Of a stretch of DNA of 64,000 nucleotides, positions 47,601 to 59,100 are shown piece by piece. A program made the position numbers and the translations under genes. Each line of letters opens with the position of its first letter. The first letter of the stretch is position 1. The notes below the pieces were generated by a model. It saw nothing but the letters and a program-made list of their open reading frames with translations. It made no database searches and was not told the DNA's origin. Source of the stretch: Hyalella azteca (taxonomy: Eukaryota; Arthropoda; Malacostraca; Amphipoda; Hyalellidae). The stretch covers positions 1-64,000 of the forward strand of contig NW_025935997.1 in assembly GCF_000764305.2 (NCBI RefSeq), in the 5' to 3' direction.

Positions 47601-50059
47601 TACGTCAAAGTGGTCAGAGTATTTTCACTTGCAACATGCGAGACCAGTGTTACGCATCACACTCATCGCGTTATCCATGGTATCTTCGAGCTCGTAGTTT
47701 CGCTAGTGAGTGTGTTGTTGTAATTCTTTGTAGATCTCTAATTGGCATAGCGGAAGCTTAGGATGTATAAATGTTATTAGATTATTTTAATTTTTGCAGG
47801 AAATTCTTACGTACAGGGACACTGGAACAATTTTTGTTGTTAAATGTTTTAATAATTTCATTTAAATTTCGGTTCAAATTTACGTCCATGCATCGAAACA
47901 TATATTACAAATAGAACACAATGTCAATTATGGATTTTTCTGATAATGCTCCTTCAGTACAGCAGTTATTGTCTTCTTAAATCTCAATGCGTAGAAACTA
48001 TTCAACGAATCTCTCTATCTCCCGAATCTCTGAGATTTCCAAAGATGTATGGATTAAACCACTCATAAGTGAAAGTAATGAGTAAACAAGCGACATATGG
48101 CGCTACGACTTAGCTCTATCTCGCACAATTCAAACTAACTCTCGACAATGACTAGCAATATTTCAAATCTTTGTGAGTGTTCAATCCAAATTTCTACAGC
48201 GCAAGCTTGTGTGCAGATTTTTGTAACTTGCTTTGAAGAATTTCTCGACGACCGACGCTCTCTCCTAACAAGGATGTCTCATTTTTCAGAACAGTAGTGA
48301 AACGAGACGAAATTGTATGTTATTACTGATTTAAAAATGACAATAATTTGAAATGCTGTCTTTTTACAATTCATTTTCGTTTTTTTAAAAGATTTTTGTA
48401 AATTTATTCTTTACGCGTCGAATGTCTCCGCTGGCACAATACATGTCAAATGGAGCGTATTTGTAAAATAAATTATAAAGAAGGTTTAATTTTTTCACTC
48501 CCTTGTGCTGAATCCTATTCTCTCTTTGGAAGTGCGTATTATTGACACGTTGATGTATATGAGTATATCCAATGCGATTCACGTGAGGACAGGTTTCGTT
48601 AAACATTTTGAAGGATATGTACATGTCGCTTTATTTTCCAAACTTTGCATGGGCAGTCGGTATATAGAAATCTATAATGTCAGTACAAAGTACGATATTA
48701 AATCCCTACAATACGCCTTGGATGCCTACTGGTTCACTGCCTATTCAAGCGACCAGTTCCTTTCAAGTGCTAAATCCCACGAAGGAAATTTGTTCTCTCG
48801 ACATCCGAACTGTGAACTCTGCTAGGTCTACGACTCCTTGACGACTAGGACGTGAAGGTTCCTAGTCCAGCAATGCAAAGCTCATCGTTAATAATTCGGG
48901 GTAAATGCAACCTGGACTGATCGCTCACTGACACTCTCAAGATTGCTTCAGTGGCAACTCGTTGTAGCCAGCGGATTCAGAGAGCAAGAGTTTATTGTTC
49001 GAGTGAAAGGACTCTTGCTGGGCTCTGTAAACTGGCGGCGCGGCGGTTGCTCAGTCAGCTGATCGCTGCACCCTAGAGAAGAGTGACGCACCTCCGCCAC
49101 CTTAGGTGCCGCCGCCTCGGATGTTCGTAACTTCGTCGGACTCGCGCAAGTGTCGGATTTGTTGGTTAAAACTTCTAAACTTTCCTGAGTCATATGTCAG
49201 TGTTTCTTCATTGCTAGAGGAATGAAATTGTTATTCGGTGTTTAATATGAAAATTGTAACTCTAATTGAAAAATATAACTTTTTTCATCGTAGGGGAAAT
49301 TAAAAATTTTTGCACATCTCCCGAATGATCGAGTGTTGTGTTGCGTGTACTGAAAATAAGGAGCTAAATAACTCAAGGACTATTAAAACAATTTCATTTG
49401 TGTTTTTTAATTTGTTAATCTTTTCATGTGTTTAGTTGAGAACTAATCTAAAGGGGCTATGAGTACTCTTGGAGAAATTTGTCTCTTTCACAGAACATCC
49501 AAGGCAAGGCTATGAATAGGAACAAGCGGCTAAAAAACACTCACAACTGTTGTTTGTTCCATTCATCTGTGTTTAGAGTGAAGAATCAATTGCAGAAAGT
49601 GTGCGAAATAGTACACTTTGTACCTACCGGCAATTGAAATCCAATGCTTTGAAATTCGTCTCTATTCAGAATACGCAAGTCACGTAAGCACGTGAACAAA
49701 AATCTGTTTTTTGACTATCGACTTAAAGTGATTTTGACGAGCCCAGGTCATCGTGGGAAATAAACGTCGCATTGTACGACAATGTATTGAGAATACCAAG
49801 TCATGGTGCAACTCAAAACTCGGCCGGTATATGACCGCAAGTTTTACGCTCACTGCAGCATTTGATGAGAACTCCGTGCGGATGACACCCGCTCAACGCG
49901 ACCATGCTACCAAAATTAAACATTTAGTCGAAGCTATCAAATATCGCATACATCTATAATACTTAGGAGTACTTTTCGAAAGCATCTTCATCCAATTGAC
50001 GAAAGGGGAGGTCCCCAAATCCCCATACGAAGCCTCGCAAGGAGGGGGAGGTCTCTCCG
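44609..50059. other. Intergenic region between two divergent genes
   Basis: No supported gene apart from a weak minus-strand candidate at 48948-49193. Upstream of 50060 the sequence becomes more GC-rich (49980-50059), as expected for a 5' leader of the protease. Confidence 0.4.
48948..49193 (-). CDS. Candidate minus-strand open frame, Ser/Thr/Pro-rich
   Basis: An 81-codon frame (MTQESLEVLTNKSD...) in a locally GC-rich patch. It contains two possible donors (AAG/gtggcg and GAG/gtgcgt) and could be a first exon. No domain is recognised and no downstream exon was found. The alternative is a CpG-rich non-coding patch. Confidence 0.2.
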   Translation of the reverse strand: MTQESLEVLTNKSDTCASPTKLRTSEAAAPKVAEVRHSSLGCSDQLTEQPPRRQFTEPSKSPFTRTINSCSLNPLATTSCH

Positions 50060-50129
50060 ATGGCGGGGATTCTGAATGCTGTAGTCGTCGTAGTCTTCGT
50101 GAATCTGGTGACGCGCGTCAGAACGGAGC
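50060..50129 (+). CDS. Protease exon 1, signal peptide
   Basis: The ATG at 50060 opens [20 protein letters not shown], a typical signal peptide, then RTE, and ends at donor gtgagt in phase 1 (GAG C). Joined to 56165 it reads EQCGL. The match in phase and the lack of any other signal exon before 56165 support the link across a 6-kb intron. It remains an inference until RNA confirms it. Confidence 0.65.
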
Positions 50130-53100
50130 GTGAGTCTGAATTTTTTTAGCTATATTATTGTATTTCAAACTGTATATAACATCTGTGTTAGCGGCGGTTT
50201 GAGTTTAACGTGAAAATTGTACTGTGATTATGAACTTAATTTTAATGAGAAGTTGGAAAGGAGTACAAACGATTTATTAACAAGTATTTTCATTGAATAA
50301 ATAGTGTGTGGGCCGTAGATTTACTTCACTGTAAAAATATAAAAGTTGATTTGCTAACATATTTAAAAATGCACACGTATGTTCAAATGAGGAACATTGC
50401 AATTTGTCGAACATGAACTCCTGAATCTTATATTTAACAGCACAGACTACGAAATATTTTCCTCATCTTTAGTATCCTTGACGGGCGTTTCAATTGTTTC
50501 CCTGTGAATGTTATCTACGTAATTAACGTCTTATCTTGGCTGAAGGATACCTAGAGTTCCTATATGTTGTTACCCTATTGTAGTCGAATGCTAGCTTTCT
50601 CCCAGACTTCACTTTTCACGCTTATTCTTCTCAATACTTTGCAAAGAAGAACCCTGCAGCTTCAGTTTCATTTCCTATGAAATAATATCCTTTAATTATA
50701 ATTAATTATTTACTATGGAATGATATGGTTCTTTTAAGGAACATACGATGGATTAACGCCATTTTCGGTCGCCAAGTATGAGCTGCTCTGCTGAGCAGTT
50801 GTCTGTAATGATGGTATGCCACATCCCAAATTAACTTCCATCCAATATGGATTTATTTTCCCACAGAGTGAACTCATCAATTGTTTTCCCTTACTTTAAT
50901 TGGTAATGTGAGACTGTCTGATAATTGAGAAACAACATATGCAATATTTAATTTCTTGGAAAAAGGACCAGAACAACGTTATCGTTGTAAAATCATCTTC
51001 GTATTCTACAGCTCTTCTTAATTGTTAATTATTTTTTGCGAAATTCGTTAATGTTTATTCAAATTTACGCAAAGAGAGCTTTACGTTCACAGAAATTTAA
51101 ATGAGTTGTCTCAAGAGGTAAACTGTGCACAGTTTAATAAGAATGAATTTTTTTCGCCTTAAAGCAATCAGGTATCGATGTCGGATGAGAAATCAGGGAA
51201 TTAAAAACTATAGACATTAACAATTGAGCATGTTGTCTTTTTCTCCATAAATTGAACGCAATGAAAAATACCTAATTAGAGTCTAAATTGATGTTGAACA
51301 GTTGATGCCATCAACTTGCATACAGCTGATGCTAAATGCAAGTTATTTGTAATCCTTCATTCTGATAACAATTTTAGGTCGATTATTGCAATAAAATATT
51401 TGGTGTAGAGTATCCATGTATGAGGAACAGCATCTTCAGCGGACAACATCAGAACCATAAAGCCGGATCTGATGAAGCATTTGCATATGCAGGATAAGAT
51501 TTCACTCCTTCACGTTTGTGACTGCCGGACACTTTCACAAGCATCTATTACCTCTAGGTCAAATCACCATTTCAAAATTTGGTTAATATATCAATTCAAT
51601 TGAAACCGTTAGCATATAATTAATATACATTTGCATACAGTTTTTGTTAGCGTTAAATTGTAATATGAGTGAGTTCCAGAAGTAATGCCTAACGTGGTTG
51701 ATATGTAATAAGTAGGTAATTCTCATAAAAAAAGCCGAATTGGCTACGCTCAATTTCATTCCAATTTCCTCGAATCGCATGTTGTTAAATTAAATTGATG
51801 CGAATAAGTGATCCAAGTGAGCGTGAAAGAAAAGTATGAGACTAAATTGCGCTAGTGAGTACAATAACGTGCAATCCATAGATTACTAAGAGACGTTCCC
51901 ATTGAATTTGATTAATCTAAACAATGATATTAATTCCGCTTTGAGCGTTCCAATAAAGTGTCTCATCGTCTGACTGGTTTGAATTCTCTAGATGATTCGG
52001 GGCGTGAAAATTGAGCCCACTCAAGCGATTGTTAGAACAACGAACTTATTCATGATACTGCTATTCTATCCACCCCAGGCTCTCTCTACACGTTGTTGTT
52101 GCTTGCTTGTAATAAAATAATTCTAATACAAAATTATCATTCAAATTGAAACATACCAATATATACGAGCGACGAAGATGCTTAGAAATATATTTATCCT
52201 TTAACCAATTTAACAATTGGTGTCAGGAAACAATATACGAAATGTCGGTCACAAGCTTTGGCAGTCGCCCGATCTCAGTACAGTTTTCCCCAACACTCGC
52301 TTTCGTGTCAATTAGCTCGGTGTATTGTGAAGGAAAGAGAGCTCCAGGTCTACGCAATGGCAACGAAAGTACGTCTGTGTGACTATATGTATTGACACGA
52401 TTAGGGAAAATTTTTTTTTCATATAACATGGTTATGTATTGACATGATTAGGGACTTAGATGTTTTTTTATATAACATTGTAATATGTATTGACATGATT
52501 AGGGACTTGAATGCTTTTTTATATAACATTGTACTGATTACTTATATTTTTGCATGAATTTACAACTAGAAGCAGACAAAACACATTTTCCGTCGAATTG
52601 AGTGATTGTAGATTTGCAGTAATAGAATATCATACAATAATATTTATCCATGTCCACCTCATTCTAAAACTCAACTAAATGATTACCGTAAAGTTTTTAG
52701 ATTGCGACCATTTAAAGGGGAATAAGTATAATGAAAGTTTCTTCCAATAAAAAATTATTAATTAAATTGTTATATTCTTTAATTAAAAGGGTAGGTAACT
52801 TTCGAAAAATTCTGGGAAATCATAATATATCATTTGTTTTGAAAAATGAAACGAGCATGAAACTCGAGCACTGTTCACCCATAGATATGTGACTGGTGAT
52901 CACGATGGTTTAAATGGATGAACTTTCTTGAGATTTAAATATCCTATGAAATAATCACCTTAAATTAAAAAGAGTACATAATTAATTCAAGCTTCATATA
53001 ATTGACCACAGTTTCATTTCTATTTAGCACCTGTTTGGCGTGCCTGCAGCAGAAGTGTTCTCTTCACTCATTGTTTTTCCTCAATGTTTTTATTGCCATC

Positions 53101-56100
53101 TGACACATTGCTGGCCACGGGGGATAAATTTCACTTTCTTCTTTTTTCCCCCGTTGAATTTTACGCCGTAAGAACCCCGTTACGCCGTTGAAGCATTCCC
53201 CATTAAAATTGCTAGATTTGAAAAAAACGTCGTATCCTACGGCCGACACTTGTTGACTGGTTAAAGTACACCAGATATAAATACATACAGAGGTTCTGAA
53301 TGACTTAATGTTAAACGGACAACAGTATAAAAATACCAGGATTCTTGTGTCCAAAACGGCAGTGCATGGAAGAGTTCAGCCGTGTAGTAGCTGTGGTAAA
53401 CTGCTTCAAAGTATATACGGGCATTTCGCACTTGCCGCGACGCAACTACACATGTAGGAAATACTCAAGCTTAATATAATAGAATATCATTTACCATGAT
53501 AAATAAATTAGATTTTTTGTTCTAACGTTGATATCTTAAGTGAGCGCTGACGTGAATGAACAAAGAAGAGGTATCTTAAAACAAATTTATTCGGTGAAGT
53601 ATATAATGTGAACAAGGCACGAAATGGAAAAGAATCGACGACAGGCCATATCAGGCCTACGCTTCAGCGCCGAGATCACTATGTTATGTTATAATCAAAA
53701 ACTGAGATTATAAAACTATCATCATTAAACGTAAATTATTCATCCACATTCCCGATCTACTTGCAATCCGAAACTTACTCCAATCATTTTATACTCAATG
53801 AAAATCGGCGCTTGGACCAAAAAATTATTCGCATTTGAAATTGAATTATTATTCGCTAAAACATTATTCGCATCTCAGTTGGAACTCAGGTCAAGCGTTG
53901 GACACTTTCGGGACGAATTGTTGGAAAGGAACGTGAATAAGTTAGGGATGGCAAATAATTACCAATATGTCATCCACGTCTCAGGTTCCAAATTGTTCAC
54001 TTTTATTTTCTATTGGAATGGTCTCTGAAATTATGACATATCGTATTTGTTATCGCATTTGTTTAGTTTTGCTTCGCTTACCGTTACTTTTCTCTACGCT
54101 CACAAGCTGCGCTAGTCACTTTCATTTCGCTCTCCTCGGTTCAGTTGTCAGCTCTGGAAGAAAGCGCGGGAACGAATCGTTGCGTCATTGTTGCTGCTTA
54201 GCATTGCTTTTTCCACAAGATAAATCTTTTAATTTGTCACTTTAATTGATTTTCACGATTTTTAATTTAAATTGGAATTCCCTAGTAACCACAAAACAGT
54301 TGGAGTGAGCTATTAGTGTTAGAGTGAGATAATTGTTTTAATTTGTCACTTTAATTGATTTTTTTGCGATTTTTAATTTTGAATTGGAATTCCCATGTAA
54401 CCACAAAACAGTTGGAGTGAGCTATTTTACTGTCGTTTTATGGTCACCATTATCGAAAGTGATTTGACAGCCTTCTTTAATACTACTCAATAAAGCAGAC
54501 ACTCAAATAAAATAATGTAATTTTATCGTCATCATTATCGAAAGTAACTTGACCGCCTACTCTCTGCCTGAACATGCTTCTCAACGTTACTAGGCTGAGT
54601 TGTATGTGAAGACTGCGTTCGGACATTTTTTCCCCCTGAAGCAATAGGAGGTTAGTTGATCTCACTTGTCGGCGTCCGTGATTAAGTTAAATGCCGGAAC
54701 GGCTCACATTAGGATTAGAGCGCGGATTTCAACGTGCCGTGATGCTTTCCCATAATTTGGACTGCAACGTCATCGCGTTAAATGAAGCGCAAAATATTCT
54801 GAAATCTTGCCCTAATTTATCTGTACGAGTCACAGATTTATAGAGCAGGCTATAGGTGACACGCTCGAAGTAGATATGGCTTTAAAATGAATTGTTTTAA
54901 CATTTTTCAGAGACAGTAGATGAATGATTCTATTCAAGTATTGACGTGACCGAAAGATGTAATATGTGAATTTGTAGTTATAGGTCATTCTTGAGAGGAG
55001 TAGCTTATCCACATTAGAAGGGTTTGATATGAAAGATTTTACTATGTTTTGAAAATGACAACTTTATATATAATAATTTGCATCAGAATTTATCTCATGA
55101 CAAGCATATGTTAAATTTGGATATTGGCACTAGTTGCACTTTTGTTGCTAGATGCAACAACAAGTGAACGATCAAAGTCACGGCGGGAGAAAACACAGTA
55201 AATGTAAAATTGAACGATGAGATTTTTGTCCAAGCATAAATCAATTTGCAAAAATTATGATAAGTGACCATAAGTCTCAATTCATGATAAGTGACCATCA
55301 GACCATTAACTTCAAATATATTGGTGAATAGATCGCCCATAACCAAACTATTGCTATGATAGAATAGCGTGCATTCACCCTTTCCGATTAAATTCGCGAA
55401 GCCTCTTTCACTATTACTTACATGATTACTTATTTCTACCATACGTCAAAATCGTCGGAAAGCAGTACGTTTCATGCAAGTGCTCTCCGAGTTTTACTTT
55501 CAGTAACTCCTGCAGTCACTCGGCCGACGATTTTAGCGTGAGTGAGCAATGCTAACTCGAAGTGATAGCTTTCAGTCATCGTTTGACGATTTTAGCGTGA
55601 TTGAACAATAGGCATAGCTTTCAGTCATGGTTTGAGTGATGGGTGCACCGTGTTTCGCATTCTGAGCGCCTACGCAATAAGTTAAAGAGCGTGATAGTTA
55701 AGCGTGGAGGGCTAGCGGGAGGGGAAACACTTTCGCTGACTAGGGCTGCTGCTCTAGGCGGTGAATCGCGTCGACAACTGCGGTGCTCAGGCGCAGGTTG
55801 CGGTCATGATTGAACCGTCCGTGGCTCTGTCGGACGGCAATATTTATTCCTGAGGCGAACTTACACCCGCAGCGGTACTTCGTTTTGTGATGAGTTTTTG
55901 TTGGATATTTTAATTTATGTATCGGCATATCAGTTTTTACTGGAATTTTCTATGGGAGAAGAATTATTTCCCGCACCGATTGATTATTTTCTACCCTATT
56001 TTTTATCGAGAGAAAATTTTTCCCGTAAGCGTTGGATACATTATTTTAATAATATCCAATCGTATACTGAATGACGTTGTTGAGTTGAATTGTTCTCGTT

Positions 56101-59100
56101 AAATAAACGATATTCTTGATATTGTTCGCAAATCTTCGGGGCCTAATTTTGCTTTTCCCTACAGAATGCGGGTTGTCTTATTTCAACACACACCGAGAAC
56201 CTCGCCGAGGGCTCGACAAACACCGCGTCTTCCTGGAAACAAACTCCCAGCCACACAGTCAGGCAGATGACTGGCTCTCAAAAGGCACTAATATTGAGTT
56301 AAGAAACCTTTTATCTGCAAGGGCATTCTTCACTGACGAGGAAACACATCAAAGTGAAAATTACAATAGCCAGGAAGATAGTAAGGAAGAAATAGACGTG
56401 AAAAATTCTACCGCGCGGATGAGGAAGAGGATGAGGACGAATAATAGGATGATGATCTTCCAAGACAAGTCCCGAGGGCGGATCATTGGGGGAAAAGAAA
56501 GTAAACAGGGCGCGTGGCCGTGGCAGGTAACATTTAAGTATCTTTAAACTTTCTTTAAGTTTAGTAAACTTCATTTAGGTATCGCAAACTTCATTTAAGT
56601 ATTGTAAACTTTATTTAGGCATAATTAAACTTGATTTAATACGACAGAAATTGTACCGGTTCGCAGAGCATGGTAAAACTATAGTAATCGGAATAATTAT
56701 GCCACCAATCGAAAATATATTAATTGATGGACCTTGGACAGAAACTATAACTAGGAATCAACAAGACTTTTAAACATGAAAGGAGTCCATACTTTAACAT
56801 ATTCAGGTTGAATTAACTGCTGATTTAATTAAAATTGGTCAAGGATTACATGTAACGTAAGCTTATTGAGCACCTCTCAGAAGATATTGTTAATGTCGAA
56901 GATATTAATGTTGTTTAGTGCAGAATTATTCGTGGGCAGGTCTCGGTACAATTACTTCACCCCCGATGGGGCAGAGTGGGGCATTGGTGTGGTGGTGTGC
57001 TCATTGCCCCGCGGTGGGTGGTCACTGCTGCACACTGCATCAAAAAGTAAGAGGGAAATAATATATCAATTGAGTGGGTTCTGAATGAAAATTTTCAGTA
57101 ATATGTTGCTAATGGGAGACAATTTTTTCGAGATTCCAATAGTTCTGTGTGTATTTGTTTGCAGACTATGTCCCTTGCAGTCTAGAAGTGAAACATAATT
57201 TGTTTTTACATAATTATCGGTGTTTTTTTTTTAATTTTTTTTACCTTTTGAAAACTCATCACATCCCGCAGCAAAGCTTTCAATCTTCCATACGCTCCCC
57301 TATGGTCCGTGCGCCTCTCGATATTCGCTGATAATATTGGCGAGAGAGAAGAAACTTCAACTTTCGATACCATTAACAAAAATTCTACGTACAAACCTGC
57401 GAACTTTGATACCTTTGCTAACGGTAACGACGATTCAACTTCTCGAGTGGCTGCGAGTCAGGTTATTTCAAAAGACAACAAAGAGGATTTTGTTGACGAC
57501 TTCGATGAAAATTCTAAGATTCACAGTACTTCTCACCTTAATAGTGATACTTTTATATCGAATAAAACTATTGATTCAAGTCGAAAGCAAGTCAAGTCTC
57601 TGGCAACACCAGTGATGACAAACGATACTTCAGGACCAAAAAACGAAATGAAGGCTTCAAGATTTAATTCAACTGCGGGAGACTTGACGCAGACGAAAAA
57701 AATCAGTCAAATAGGGGGATTTATAAACGATATTCCCTTTGATCGCCAATCACAAACTGATTTTAGAATTCAAGAAATCGACGTCAAGATAGAAAAAATA
57801 TTTATCCATGAAAGATTCCGCAATTTCAAGCACGACATCGGTAAGAGCTACAAAAATTAATATAATAAACTTTTTATGTGAATCCCGTATCATTTCGAAA
57901 TAATTGCTGCCTTTTTTAGAACAATTTTTTCAAAGTTTTGGATGCGTTTCATAAATGAAATTAATGTTCGCATAACCATTGAAATTATTATCAATAAGTA
58001 CGTCCTTCTGAAATTTGTTTCGCATGCCACTTTTTTGAAGACGGTATGCAACATATATTCCGTTTGCATCACGTTTATTCAATTACCTAATAATGAAAAA
58101 TAGAGGTATCAAATACTTAAGATTTCACTCGAATTTATTTAGCTTTCTTTCGTTACGTATTTGCTCCGTTAAATCCACATACTATGGCCGCTATATCGCC
58201 TAAAATACTCGTACAAATTTCTTCGATGACTTTTATGCCTTCGCTAGTCATGAGCTCGTCCTCAGAGTTATTATTGACACTGGCGAAAGTTCTGCCTGAT
58301 TTATATAGTCTGTAAATTTTACCCGGTACTTTCATCCAGATCGCTTGCAACTGTCAATTCTTTTAGATCGTTCGACTTGCTAAAATATCGCAATTCCCTC
58401 TCCATTCTTTAAGAACTTTTACTAACTGGAATTTTCAACGAATGAGAATCAAGGCAAAATTCCTGATTGTTCCAGTAAGGCGTTCACATTCACGAATTCG
58501 GCTGCATTGTGGCAAGTGGTGCTCGGTGAACATGACAGATCTGTGGTGGAAGGCAACGAACGACTAACGACCTCCTCGATAGCTATCAGAATGACATAGG
58601 TGAGACAGCATCCTTACTAACGACCTCTTCGATAACTATCAGAATTACATAGTTCAGACACCATCCATACTCACGATCTCTTCGATGACTATCAGAATAA
58701 CATAGGTGAAACACCATCCTTATTCACGACCTCTTCGATACCTATCAGAATGACATAAGTGAGACACCATCCATACTCGCGACCTATTCGATAACTATCA
58801 GAATGACTTACGTGAGACACCATCCTTACTCACGACATCCTCACCTCGAGCATTACACACTCAGTTTTTTTGAGAATCCAAGAGTTTGGCAATCTGCACT
58901 GAAGTAGATGAACTTGGTCAAGCACTAAAGCAAGTGTGATAGGTGTCATATCAACGTTTAGTTCTAGAGCCAACAGAATCAAGTAGGTAAGACTTCTTAC
59001 GAATGGTGTGTATGGAGCCGTCCTGATTACAATGACTTGTTTTGTACTGAAATGTTTCATGACGTTACAAAGTTGAATAACTGCTGATGATATTTATACA

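Noticed and set aside
48505..48825. 106-codon plus-strand frame
   Set aside because: No domain, no splice context, composition like the surrounding non-coding DNA, and it overlaps a minus-strand frame of similar quality.
49743..49959. Plus-strand open frame VIVGNKRRIVRQCIENTK... after an AG
   Set aside because: It has no ATG near its start, no recognised domain and no upstream exon, and it probably lies in the leader or promoter region of the protease.
53967..54245. 92-codon hydrophobic frame as an alternative signal exon for the protease
   Set aside because: It has no donor in the required phase and no clear start context; the exon at 50060 fits better.
57149..57331. Reading exon 4 of the protease from the AG at 57165 or 57180
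   Set aside because: Those acceptors give frames that lose the LWSVRLS motif or hit stops. The AG at 57270-57271 keeps the phase and the expected sequence.
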